64,000 nucleotides of DNA from an uncultured Pseudomonadota bacterium (GTDB lineage: Bacteria > Pseudomonadota > Gammaproteobacteria > Steroidobacterales > Steroidobacteraceae). A model generated the notes under the pieces. That model was not told the origin of the DNA and made no database searches. It saw only the letters and a list, made by a program, of their open reading frames with translations. The stretch is from positions 105,307 to 169,306 of the forward strand of contig CAILZL010000040.1 in NCBI GenBank assembly GCA_903838705.1. The letters are read 5' to 3'. Shown here piece after piece: positions 34,169 through 42,842 of this stretch. Numbering within the stretch: position 1 is the first letter of the stretch; every line of letters starts with the position of its first letter. A program made the position numbers and the translations under genes.

Positions 34169-36916
34169 TTAGTCGATCTGTATGTGAGCCGGAAGCAAGT
34201 CGGACAGATACCGCTGGTACATAGAGTCGAAAGCCGCCTCAAGGTTCCGCGTATATCCGGCGGTATCGAACAGCGGAGTACTTAGCCGGTTCTGCTCCAG
34301 TTTGTCTCGAAGCGCCCTGAGTCTGTCGGGGTCAAGAGCCAGCTCAATTGCCAAGTACTCATACTGCTCCTGTGTCTCGGTGATCAACTCAGGCAAGCCC
34401 ACCGTGCGCAGCAAACTGGCCGCCACCCGTCCGGCAAAAGACTCCCCTATCCTCGTCAGTACTGGCAAACCCGCCCATAAAGCATCACTGGCTGAAGTGT
34501 GCGCATTGTAGGGCAGCGTATCCAGAAAGAGATCTGCCGCCCTGTGGCGCGCCAGATGCTCGGCCATAGACGGGATCTGTCTGGCAAATACCAGTCGCCC
34601 GGCATCGCCCCCCCTGGCCGCAGCTTCCTTGCGAAGGTTGTCTGAAGCAGTCGCGTTGGTTTCGCGTAACCAGAGTACGCTACCCGGTACATTCTTGAGT
34701 ATCCGCATCCAGCTATCAAAGACCCCGGGGTTGATCTTGTAAGCTTCGTTAAAACTGCAAAAAACAACAGAATCTTCGGGCAATCCGAGCTCCGCTCTGC
34801 TGAAGCGCCTGTCGGCAATCTCACGCTTGTTGTCATTAGGCTGATAACTGGGCAGATTGACTGTTTGCTCAGCATAGTTAACTCGCTGATCTTCAGGAAT
34901 AATCGTGGAATCAGCAATCAGATAGTCAATATAACCGGCACCCACCGTACCCGGGTAACCCAGATAATTAACCTGGATGGGCGCTGCACGTAAAGCAAAT
35001 ATCCCCGTCCTGCTATGTTTAGTCAGACCGCCCAGGTCGATCGCAATATCTATGCCCAATTGTCGGGACAACAAGGCAACTTCCTTATCCGACTTATCCT
35101 GGACCTCATGAAATTCATCACATGCGGCAGCTATACGCCGTCGAACTTCATCCCCGGATGCGGCCACATAAGAGAAAGCAATAACTTCAAATCGTTCCCT
35201 GTTGTGGTGTTCCAGAACGCCTGCCAGCAAGTGAGACACGGCATGATTCCGGAAATCGGCTGAGTAATACCCCACCCGGATCTTGTCTTTTTCCGTTCGT
35301 TTCTCAATCGGGCCCAGCTCATCACTTTCCGGACATTCATTAGCAATCCATACCTCAGCAGCGGTTCGCTGTAATTCCGGAGACCCATCAATTGAAAGCA
35401 CAGGAAAACATTCAGACAGTTTTCTGCGCTCAGCAATTCCTTTCCGCAACGCTTCGCTGTCTTCAAGATATGTCGACCAGTCGCACAGTCCCATCTTGGC
35501 GTGCAATCTGGCACCGAGCAGATATTCATGATCTGGTTTGAGTGAGCTCGCCTGCTCAAAACTGGCTACAGCCGCATCAAGCTGTTTAAGTCCTTGCAGG
35601 ACATTGCCACGATTGTAGTAAGCATCCGTATAGTCCGGCTTGAGGCCAATGGCTTTGTCATAGCTGGCAATTGCCGCATCAGACTGTTGAAGACCCTGCA
35701 ACACCACACCACGATTGTTGTATGCCTCAGCCCAATCAGGCCTGATTGCAATCGCTCTGTCATAACACGTTAATGCCGCATTCAAACGAGTCATATCCTG
35801 CAGCACGTTGCCAAGATTCAGATGCGCATCCGCAAAGTCCGGCTTGATCCGGATCGCATTGTCGTAACTGTCAACAGCCTCATCCAGCCGCCCGAGTGAT
35901 TTGAATATATTGCCGCGATTGAAATACGCCTCCGGTAATCCGGGATGGATATATATCGCATTGTTAAAATCAGTCAGAGCAGCATCAATTTCACCAAGTG
36001 CCTTATGGGCATTAGCACGATTGAAATAGGCTTCATGAGACTCCGGCCTTATTGAAATCGCCATGTCATAGCTCTTCTTCGCAGCTTCATATTGCTGAAG
36101 TTCCAGCAACACATTGCCACGATTGTAGTAAGCCTCTGCCAGCCTGGGATTAATTGCGATCGCCCTGTCGTAATTTGTAACTGCCGCTTCCGGCTGTCCA
36201 AGCAACTTCAATACATTGCCGCGACTGTAGTAAGCGAGCGCGAATCCGGGCTGGACCAGGATAGCCTTGTCGTAACTGGCCAGTGCTTCCTGATGCCGAT
36301 TGAGCACCTGCAGGATTACGCCGCGACCGTAATGCGCCTCCGCAAAATCAGGTCTGATAGCAACTGCCTTCTCGTAACTCGCCAGCGCTGCTTCGTATTG
36401 CTGAAGCTCCTGATGCACCAGCGCGCAGCCATAGCAGGCTTCAGCATAATCCGGCCTGATGCTGATCGCCTTGTTATAACTGGCCAGCGCAGCGTCAAAC
36501 TGTTTGAGCTCCTTCTGTACGATGCCACGACTGTAATAGGCTTCAGCAAATTCAGGCTCAAGATTGATCGCCTTGTCATAGCTGGCCACTGCCATGATGA
36601 ACTGCTTCAGCTCCTTCAGCGAGTTACCCCGATTGATGTAATAAGCGGGGTTGTCAGGATCGACCGCAATGGCTCTGGCAATCAGCTCGGCAGCAAGCTG
36701 GTGTTTTCCAGCTTGTGCGGTGGCCACACCCAGCAGATGCAGTGCATCAGCATTTTTAGGATTGGAATTGATTAACGATTCATAGATAGCCTGCGCTTCC
36801 TGCAGCTTTCCCTGCTGATGCAGAGCAACCGCTTCCATCAACTTCGCCTGATCTTTTTCTTTTGAAAAGGGATTAACGAACCCGGCCTTTATTCTATTTT
36901 TTAAATTTGACAGCAT
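34169..36916 (-). CDS. TPR-rich GT41 glycosyltransferase (O-GlcNAc transferase/SPINDLY-type)
   Basis: A 915-residue protein. About 13 tandem TPR units fill residues 25-470; eleven have the exact 34-residue period with a repeated RGNVLxxLxQxxAALASYDKAI pattern. The C-terminal half (about 530-905) is a GT41 catalytic region: IRVGYYSADFRNHAVSHLL, AIDLGGLTKHSRTGIFALRAAPIQVNYLGYPGT-type segment, FCSFNEAYKINP and LPYNAHTSASDALWAGLPV. It should transfer a sugar from a nucleotide donor to Ser/Thr of target proteins, with the TPRs choosing the targets. No flagellin or adhesin gene lies nearby. It is cytoplasmic and probably monocistronic. Confidence 0.9.
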   Translation of the reverse strand: MLSNLKNRIKAGFVNPFSKEKDQAKLMEAVALHQQGKLQEAQAIYESLINSNPKNADALHLLGVATAQAGKHQLAAELIARAIAVDPDNPAYYINRGNSLKELKQFIMAVASYDKAINLEPEFAEAYYSRGIVQKELKQFDAALASYNKAISIRPDYAEACYGCALVHQELQQYEAALASYEKAVAIRPDFAEAHYGRGVILQVLNRHQEALASYDKAILVQPGFALAYYSRGNVLKLLGQPEAAVTNYDRAIAINPRLAEAYYNRGNVLLELQQYEAAKKSYDMAISIRPESHEAYFNRANAHKALGEIDAALTDFNNAIYIHPGLPEAYFNRGNIFKSLGRLDEAVDSYDNAIRIKPDFADAHLNLGNVLQDMTRLNAALTCYDRAIAIRPDWAEAYNNRGVVLQGLQQSDAAIASYDKAIGLKPDYTDAYYNRGNVLQGLKQLDAAVASFEQASSLKPDHEYLLGARLHAKMGLCDWSTYLEDSEALRKGIAERRKLSECFPVLSIDGSPELQRTAAEVWIANECPESDELGPIEKRTEKDKIRVGYYSADFRNHAVSHLLAGVLEHHNRERFEVIAFSYVAASGDEVRRRIAAACDEFHEVQDKSDKEVALLSRQLGIDIAIDLGGLTKHSRTGIFALRAAPIQVNYLGYPGTVGAGYIDYLIADSTIIPEDQRVNYAEQTVNLPSYQPNDNKREIADRRFSRAELGLPEDSVVFCSFNEAYKINPGVFDSWMRILKNVPGSVLWLRETNATASDNLRKEAAARGGDAGRLVFARQIPSMAEHLARHRAADLFLDTLPYNAHTSASDALWAGLPVLTRIGESFAGRVAASLLRTVGLPELITETQEQYEYLAIELALDPDRLRALRDKLEQNRLSTPLFDTAGYTRNLEAAFDSMYQRYLSDLLPAHIQID
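35480..36840 (-). repeat. 102-bp coding tandem repeat (TPR array)
   Basis: The TPR part of the GT41 gene consists of degenerate 102-bp units. Conserved words such as GCCTTGTCATAGCTGGC and CATTGCCGCGATTGTAGTA recur at this spacing. It is a coding repeat and a candidate for recombination-driven change in TPR number. Confidence 0.75.
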
Positions 36917-37071
36917 TTCGAACTCGAAGTTGGCTACAGGTATATCTGAGCAGCCTGTTTCTACTCACGGCAGTACCAAATGTCAACAAGACCAAGAGCC
37001 GCCTAAACTGAATGGCGATATCAATCTTCGTTCATGCTGCTGTTTTTTGAACCACGAATAAGACATAAGGC

Positions 37072-37097
37072 CCACTCACAAATCGCTTCATGAGTGG
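37072..37097 (-). terminator. Weak hairpin downstream of adk
   Basis: CCACTCA (37072-37078) and TGAGTGG (37091-37097) form a 7-bp stem 31-56 bp after the adk stop on the minus strand. It is followed by GGCCTTATG with no strong T-run, so termination is uncertain. Confidence 0.3.
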
Positions 37098-37127
37098 CTC
37101 ACGTCCATGCAGTCAATCTGACTGGCA

Positions 37128-38003
37128 TTACTTCTTACGGGCAGGTTTTCTGGCGGCCGATTTCTTGACTGTCTTCCTGGCTGGCTTTCTTGCTACCACT
37201 TTCTTTTTCTTTACTACTGCGGGTTTTTTGACGGGCGCTGCCTTGCGCTTTGCAGCTACTTTCTTTCTGGATGCTTTTTTTGCAGCCGGTTTCACTGAGG
37301 AATTGTTGCTGGCCGTTTTCCGGGCAGCCTTACGCTTTACCTTTTCAGTTTTGCTCCCGGACTTCGCCAGTGCCGCCTCCATCCGGGCGGTAATCAGCTC
37401 CAGTGTACCTTCACCCTTGATCACCTTTAGCAGTCCCAGCTTGCTGTAATGATCAATCAGCGGTTTTGTTTGCGACTTGTACACATCGAGACGTTTTGCA
37501 ATGACGTCTTCCTTGTCATCGACACGCTGATACAGCTCATGACCATTGGAGTTGCTCTTGCAGCTCATGTCGGATGGCAATGCACTGACACTGAATACCT
37601 TGCCGCAGTGTTTGCAGATTCGACGCCCTGCCATGCGCTCAATCAGGGTTCTGGTTCGCACATCCATCAGCAATACAGCTTCCAGTGGCTGGCCTATATC
37701 GACCAGTAATTTCGACAGGGTTGCAGCCTGATCGCTATTGCGGGGAAAACCGTCAAGAATAAATCCATTCTGTGCATCAGCCTGTGAAAGACGTTCCCGT
37801 ATCAGCCCCAGCACGATATCGTCAGACACCAGCTGACCTGCTTCCATCGCCGCCTTGGCTTTCAATCCCAGTGCAGTCTTGCGGGCAACAGCATCACGGA
37901 GCAGATCACCGGAGGAGATCTGCGGCACGTTGAATTTCGCTTGCAGCCGCTGCGCCTGAGTACCCTTGCCTGAACCCGGTGCGCCGAGCAGAACGATTCG
38001 CAT
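37128..38003 (-). CDS. adk: Adenylate kinase with histone-H1-like basic tail
   Basis: The start MRIVLLGAPGSGKGTQ at 38003 is the family start (AGAAGG upstream; an adjacent ATG at 38006 is equally possible); the longer frame to 38111 is rejected. Residues 1-215 are a full long-form Adk: P-loop GAPGSGKG 7-14, GFILDGFPRN 80-89, and a LID with C130, C133, C148 and a possible H155 as zinc ligands. Residues 216-291 are an added tail with 25 Lys and 8 Arg in 76 residues, plus Ala/Pro repeats such as ARKPARK, resembling histone H1 or AlgP-type tails. It interconverts ATP, AMP and ADP. The tail may bind DNA, RNA or polyphosphate. It is divergent from pfp. Confidence 0.93.
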   Translation of the reverse strand: MRIVLLGAPGSGKGTQAQRLQAKFNVPQISSGDLLRDAVARKTALGLKAKAAMEAGQLVSDDIVLGLIRERLSQADAQNGFILDGFPRNSDQAATLSKLLVDIGQPLEAVLLMDVRTRTLIERMAGRRICKHCGKVFSVSALPSDMSCKSNSNGHELYQRVDDKEDVIAKRLDVYKSQTKPLIDHYSKLGLLKVIKGEGTLELITARMEAALAKSGSKTEKVKRKAARKTASNNSSVKPAAKKASRKKVAAKRKAAPVKKPAVVKKKKVVARKPARKTVKKSAARKPARKK

Positions 38004-38147
38004 CATGTATAACCTTCTGGAACTGTTTAAGGACGCTACCCTACAGAATTTCAACCGCATTAAAAAGTCTGTAGGCTGTGAACTCCGGTGACCGAGCAGA
38101 GAAATCACCACCCCACCCAGTGTATCAGCCCTCCATGAGGTTCAACC

Positions 38148-39419
38148 ATGCCCAAATCCAGACCCCGCAACGCGTTCTACGCCCAGTCAGGCGGCGTCAC
38201 TGCTGTTATCAATGCCTCTGCCTGTGGCGTCATCGAAACCTGCCGCAAACACAAGAGCAAGATCGGCAAGCTGTATGCTGGTCGCCACGGCATCGTCGGC
38301 GCGCTGACTGAAGACCTGATCGACACCAGCAAGGAATCTGCTGCGGCCATTCGAGCTCTCCGGCATACACCATCGGGTGCCTTCGGTTCGGCCCGCTTCA
38401 AGCTGAAAAAGCTGGAAGATAATCCCGCACAGTACGAACGGCTGATTGAGGTGTTCAAGGCACACGACATCGGCTATTTCTTTTATAACGGTGGCGGTGA
38501 TTCGGCCGACACCTGCTGGAAAGTCTCGCAACTGGCGGAAAAAATGGGCTACCCCATTCAGGCCATCCATGTACCCAAGACAGTAGACAACGATTTACCC
38601 ATCACAGATTGCTGCCCCGGCTTCGGTTCCGTGGCCAAATATGTAGCTGTCTCGATTCGAGAAGCGGGATTTGATGTGGCATCCATGGCCAAGACTTCGA
38701 CCAAGGTGTTCATCATGGAAGTCATGGGGCGCCATGCAGGATGGATTGCTGCCGCAGGCGGACTGGCCGCAGAAAAGGCCTGCGATGCACCGCATATCAT
38801 CCTGTTCCCTGAAATCCAGCTTGATGTCGATAAATTCTGCGCACGCGTCAAGGAATGCGTGGAGAAGTATGGCTACTGCGCCATTGTGGTTTCTGAAGGT
38901 GTGAAAAATTCGGAAGGCAAATTCCTGTCGGATGCCGGCCTGCGGGATGCTTTCGGCCACGCACAACTGGGCGGTGTTGCGCCGGTAGTCGCACAGCTGA
39001 TCAAGGACAAACTGGGCTACAAGTATCACTGGGCGGTGGCGGATTATCTGCAACGCGCCGCGCGCCACATCGCTTCCAAAGTAGACGTGGAACAGGCTTA
39101 TGCAGTGGGCAAGGCCGCAGTAGAAATGGCACTTAAAGGCCAGAATTCAGTGATGCCAACCATTGTGCGACTGTCCGACAAGCCCTATCGCTGGAAGATC
39201 GGGACAGCTGATCTGAGCAAAGTGGCCAATGTTGAAAAGATGCTGCCGCGCGACTACATCACAGCTGATGGCTTCCATATCACTGCCAAAGGCCGGCGCT
39301 ATCTTGCACCGCTGATTAAAGGAGAAGACTACCCGCCTTACAAGGACGGTCTGCCCCAGTACGTGGTTTTGAAAAATACCGCCGTGCGAAAAAAGCTTCC
39401 AACTACCTTCAAGCTCTAG
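38148..39419 (+). CDS. pfp: Pyrophosphate-dependent 6-phosphofructokinase
   Basis: A 423-residue PFK-family enzyme. The phosphate-donor region reads NGGGDSADT (114-122) and the catalytic loop PKTVDNDL (143-150), both diagnostic of PPi-using enzymes rather than ATP-PFK. MGRHAGWIAA and DAPHIILFPE follow. It interconverts fructose-6-phosphate and fructose-1,6-bisphosphate using PPi and is reversible, so it serves glycolysis and gluconeogenesis. It is directly upstream of hppA, the membrane pyrophosphatase, and divergent from adk, so all three genes handle energy-rich phosphate. It begins at ATG 38148 after GAGGTT. Confidence 0.92.
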   Translation: MPKSRPRNAFYAQSGGVTAVINASACGVIETCRKHKSKIGKLYAGRHGIVGALTEDLIDTSKESAAAIRALRHTPSGAFGSARFKLKKLEDNPAQYERLIEVFKAHDIGYFFYNGGGDSADTCWKVSQLAEKMGYPIQAIHVPKTVDNDLPITDCCPGFGSVAKYVAVSIREAGFDVASMAKTSTKVFIMEVMGRHAGWIAAAGGLAAEKACDAPHIILFPEIQLDVDKFCARVKECVEKYGYCAIVVSEGVKNSEGKFLSDAGLRDAFGHAQLGGVAPVVAQLIKDKLGYKYHWAVADYLQRAARHIASKVDVEQAYAVGKAAVEMALKGQNSVMPTIVRLSDKPYRWKIGTADLSKVANVEKMLPRDYITADGFHITAKGRRYLAPLIKGEDYPPYKDGLPQYVVLKNTAVRKKLPTTFKL

Positions 39420-39454
39420 TTATAGTCGGCCAGTCGACTTGCTAAACAAATCAA

Positions 39455-39477
39455 GCGACCCGGTATGATCGGGTCGC
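39455..39477 (+). terminator. Hairpin between pfp and hppA
   Basis: GCGACCCG, a 7-nt loop and CGGGTCGC form a perfect 8-bp stem 36 bp after the pfp stop, followed by CTTTACTT. The weak T-run suggests partial termination or an mRNA-processing hairpin, so some read-through to hppA is possible. A TATGAT inside the loop could be a -10 box for hppA, but no good -35 is present. Confidence 0.5.
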
Positions 39478-39514
39478 CTTTACTTAAATAAATTTGCAGC
39501 AGGGGAGTTATTTG

Positions 39515-41560
39515 ATGTCCACCGATCAAGTGTTCTGGCTCGTCATGACAGCCGGTATTGCCGCCCTTGTATATGGCGGCGTATTCGTTTCCTGGATCAA
39601 CAATCAATCACCGGGTAATGCGCGAATGCAGGAAATTGCAGCCGCGATTCAAGCCGGTGCCAGGGCATATCTTAACCGTCAGTACAGCACCATCGCAGTG
39701 GTAGGGGTAATCCTGTTCGTGGTACTCGGAGTCGCACTGAACTGGGAAACTGCAGGCGGATTTGCAGTCGGTGCCATTCTTTCCGGCCTCGCCGGCTATG
39801 TTGGGATGAACGTTTCGGTACGTGCCAATGTACGCACTGCCCACGCCGCCAGCCAGAGCCTGAATGCGGCACTGAATGTAGCCTTCCGCGGCGGCGCCAT
39901 CACCGGCATGCTGGTAGTAGGTCTGGGTCTGCTGGGTGTGGCCGGATATTTCTGGGCACTCAAAGGCAGTGCTGGCGAAGAAGCCGCCCTGCACTCACTG
40001 ATCGGTCTGGCCTTCGGCGGCTCATTGATTTCGATTTTTGCACGACTGGGCGGTGGCATTTTCACCAAAGGCGCTGACGTCGGTGCCGATCTGGTAGGCA
40101 AGGTGGAAGCCGGCATCCCTGAAGACGATCCACGCAACCCAGCGGTGATCGCCGATAACGTCGGTGACAACGTAGGCGACTGCGCCGGCATGGCGGCAGA
40201 CCTGTTTGAAACCTATGCCGTGACCATCGTGGCCACCATGGTTCTCGGCGGTCTGCTGTTCAGGAACGCCACAGGCGGTCTGGATCTGAACTACCTGCTG
40301 TATCCACTGGCGCTGGGCGCTGTTTCTATTTTCGCTTCCATCATCGGTACCTTCTTTGTTACCGCCCGTGAAGGCGGCAAGATCATGAATGCGCTGTATC
40401 GCGGCGTGCTGGTATCTGGTGTGCTGGCACTGGTGGCCTTCTGGTTCGTCACAAACAGCATGATGGGCGACAAAGCCTCCGGCCTGTTTGCCTGTGCCGT
40501 GATTGGTCTGGCTCTCACAGCCGCTTTGATCTGGATAACCGAGTACTACACTGCGACTGAATATGGTCCGGTACGTTATGTGGCTGCTGCTTCGCAAACC
40601 GGTCACGGCACCAATGTGATTGCCGGTCTGGCCGTATCAATGAAGTCCACGGCACTGCCAGTACTCGCCGTTTGCGCTGCTATTTACGGTGCATATCACT
40701 ACGAAGGCTTATACGGCATCGCCATCGCTGCAACAGCCATGTTGTCGATGACCGGCATGATCGTCGCGCTGGATGCATACGGTCCCATCACCGACAACGG
40801 CGGCGGCATCGCTGAAATGTCCGGCCTCGACAAGAGTGTGCGCAAAATTACCGATGCACTCGACGCCGTAGGCAACACCACCAAGGCCGTCACCAAGGGC
40901 TATGCGATTGGCTCGGCGGGTCTGGCTGCTCTGGTGCTGTTTGCCGATTACACCCATAACCTTGAAGCCGCCGGCAAGCTGCAAGCCTTCAGCCTCTCTG
41001 ATCCAGCCGTGATCATCGGTCTGTTCATCGGCGGCATGGTGCCCTATCTGTTCGGAGCGATGGCAATGGAAGCTGTAGGCCGTGCCGCCGGCTCCGTGGT
41101 GGTAGAAGTACGTCGTCAGTTCAAGGAAATCCCCGGCATCATGGCCGGTACTGCCAAGCCGGAATACGGCACTGCGGTGGACATGCTGACCAAGGCCGCC
41201 ATCAAGGAAATGATTGTGCCTTCGCTGTTGCCCATTCTGGTTCCAGTGGTCGTGGCCTTCGGCATGAATGCCCTGATGGGCCCGGGCGCCGGCGTGAAAG
41301 CGCTGGGTGGTTTGCTGATCGGCACCATTGTTACCGGCCTGTTCGTGGCCATCTCGATGTGTACCGGTGGCGGCGCATGGGATAACGCCAAGAAATACAT
41401 TGAAGAAGGTAACTTCGGCGGCAAGGGCTCTGACACGCACAAAGCCGCTGTAACGGGTGATACTGTTGGCGATCCCTACAAGGACACCGCCGGCCCTGCG
41501 ATCAATCCGCTGATCAAGATCATTAACATCGTGGCATTGTTGCTGGTGCCATTGCTGTAA
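39515..41560 (+). CDS. hppA: Membrane H+-translocating pyrophosphatase, K+-independent type
   Basis: A 681-residue integral membrane protein with about 16 hydrophobic segments, starting at ATG 39515 after a strong AGGGGAG. PPi-binding motifs are visible: [24 protein letters not shown] and [19 protein letters not shown], plus the C-terminal [17 protein letters not shown]. The K+-dependence site reads [10 protein letters not shown] with Lys457, the residue of K+-independent pumps (K+-dependent ones have Ala). It couples PPi hydrolysis to proton export across the inner membrane. It sits 95 bp after pfp, so PPi made or used by PFP and stored as proton motive force may be balanced together. A strong terminator follows. 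Confidence 0.95.
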   Translation: MSTDQVFWLVMTAGIAALVYGGVFVSWINNQSPGNARMQEIAAAIQAGARAYLNRQYSTIAVVGVILFVVLGVALNWETAGGFAVGAILSGLAGYVGMNVSVRANVRTAHAASQSLNAALNVAFRGGAITGMLVVGLGLLGVAGYFWALKGSAGEEAALHSLIGLAFGGSLISIFARLGGGIFTKGADVGADLVGKVEAGIPEDDPRNPAVIADNVGDNVGDCAGMAADLFETYAVTIVATMVLGGLLFRNATGGLDLNYLLYPLALGAVSIFASIIGTFFVTAREGGKIMNALYRGVLVSGVLALVAFWFVTNSMMGDKASGLFACAVIGLALTAALIWITEYYTATEYGPVRYVAAASQTGHGTNVIAGLAVSMKSTALPVLAVCAAIYGAYHYEGLYGIAIAATAMLSMTGMIVALDAYGPITDNGGGIAEMSGLDKSVRKITDALDAVGNTTKAVTKGYAIGSAGLAALVLFADYTHNLEAAGKLQAFSLSDPAVIIGLFIGGMVPYLFGAMAMEAVGRAAGSVVVEVRRQFKEIPGIMAGTAKPEYGTAVDMLTKAAIKEMIVPSLLPILVPVVVAFGMNALMGPGAGVKALGGLLIGTIVTGLFVAISMCTGGGAWDNAKKYIEEGNFGGKGSDTHKAAVTGDTVGDPYKDTAGPAINPLIKIINIVALLLVPLL

Positions 41561-41581
41561 TTAACTCTCAGCATTGAACTG

Positions 41582-41614
41582 AAAAAGCCCCGAAGGCATC
41601 TTCGGGGCTTTTTT
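41582..41614 (+). terminator. Strong intrinsic terminator after hppA
   Basis: AAAAAGCCCCGAAG, loop GCAT and CTTCGGGGCTTTTTT give a 14-bp stem ending in a T6 run, 21 bp after the hppA stop. Confidence 0.93.
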
Positions 41615-41766
41615 ATTGACCCGCATCAAGCAGTCTTGAGTTGCAATAAAAGCCATATCCTCCAATCCAAAATGCAGTACCTGAATCGCACCGCGCGCAG
41701 TAACATCGGCAATCTGAATCTTCATCCGCCACGCTGATAAGACGTTGGCGTTAGCAGGAACTTTTC

Positions 41767-42831
41767 ATGCAGTCGTTTAACTTTACCGGATTGCCCGCTC
41801 GCGTCGTGTTCGGTGACGGTTCGCTGGGACAGCTGGCCGACGAAGTGCGGGCATTGGGCTGCTCGCGGGCGCTGGTGTTATGCACTCCACAGCAAATTGC
41901 TCAAGGCCATTCGTTGATGAAACAGCTAGGCTCTCTGGCGACGGGCTTGTTCAATGAAGCCACCATGCATACGCCGGTAGACGTCACTGAACGCGCACTG
42001 GCAACACTTCATGCCACTCAGGCCGACTGCACCATCGCACTCGGTGGCGGTTCTACCATCGGACTGGGCAAGGCACTTGCTTTGCGTACTGATGTGAAAC
42101 AAATTGTCATCCCCACTACGTACGCCGGCTCGGAAGCCACTCCCATCATCGGTGAAACACGCGACGGCATAAAAACCACGCAACGCAGTTTGAAAGTGCT
42201 TCCTGAAGTTATTATTTACGATGTTGCGCTGACACTAAGCTTACCTGTCGCTGCATCATCAGCCTCGGGCATGAATGCGATCGCGCATGCGGTGGAAGCA
42301 CTGTATGCCAAGGAAGCCAATCCGCTCACTTCAACGCTGGCGGTTCAGGGCATTCAGTCCTTGAATGATGCGCTGCCTAAAATTCATCTCAATCCATTGG
42401 ATAAAGAAGCCAGGTCTGACGCTCTCTATGGCGCATGGTTGTGCGGCATGTGCTTATCTCAGGTAGGCATGTCACTACATCACAAACTGTGTCATACCCT
42501 TGGCGGCTCGTTCAATTTACCGCATGCTGAAACTCACTCGGTAATCCTGCCGCATGCAGTGGCCTACAATGCAGGCGCTGCGCCTCAAGCGATGCAACAA
42601 ATTGCACGGGCGATGAACACGAGCAATGCTGCGCAGGGATTGTTTGATCTGGCCGTAAAACTCAATCTACCCACCTCGCTGCAAGCGCTGGGCATGGCAC
42701 AGGCTGATGTGACCCGCGCCGCCGAACTGGCACTGGCCAACCCTTACTGGAATCCACGCGCAATCGAACGCGCAGGCATTCAGCAATTACTTGAAGATGC
42801 ATTTCATAGCCGCCGACCGGCCGCCAGCTGA
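41767..42831 (+). CDS. Maleylacetate reductase
   Basis: A 354-residue iron-containing-alcohol-dehydrogenase-family enzyme reducing maleylacetate to 3-oxoadipate with NAD(P)H. Marks are FGDGSLGQLADEV near the start, the dinucleotide-binding ALGGGSTIGLGKALAL, PTTYAGSEATPI, and the metal-site region HHKLCHTLGGSFNLPHAETH. Length fits TftE/MacA-type enzymes (352-359). It is followed 11 bp later by the intradiol dioxygenase, whose product is maleylacetate, so the two form a functional pair. No LysR regulator or hydroxylase is adjacent. Confidence 0.9.
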   Translation: MQSFNFTGLPARVVFGDGSLGQLADEVRALGCSRALVLCTPQQIAQGHSLMKQLGSLATGLFNEATMHTPVDVTERALATLHATQADCTIALGGGSTIGLGKALALRTDVKQIVIPTTYAGSEATPIIGETRDGIKTTQRSLKVLPEVIIYDVALTLSLPVAASSASGMNAIAHAVEALYAKEANPLTSTLAVQGIQSLNDALPKIHLNPLDKEARSDALYGAWLCGMCLSQVGMSLHHKLCHTLGGSFNLPHAETHSVILPHAVAYNAGAAPQAMQQIARAMNTSNAAQGLFDLAVKLNLPTSLQALGMAQADVTRAAELALANPYWNPRAIERAGIQQLLEDAFHSRRPAAS

Positions 42832-42842
42832 AGGAGAATCCC

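Noticed and set aside
35480..36840. CRISPR-like regular repeats
   Set aside because: The 102-bp period is in frame, degenerate and encodes TPR units; there are no short identical repeats with unique spacers.
37021..37127. Small gene between adk and the GT41 gene
   Set aside because: No frame with a start and ribosome-binding site; only a weak hairpin is present.
40709..41440. A 243-codon open frame antisense to hppA
   Set aside because: It lies wholly within the H+-pyrophosphatase gene; His- and Gly-rich nonsense sequence without a start signal.
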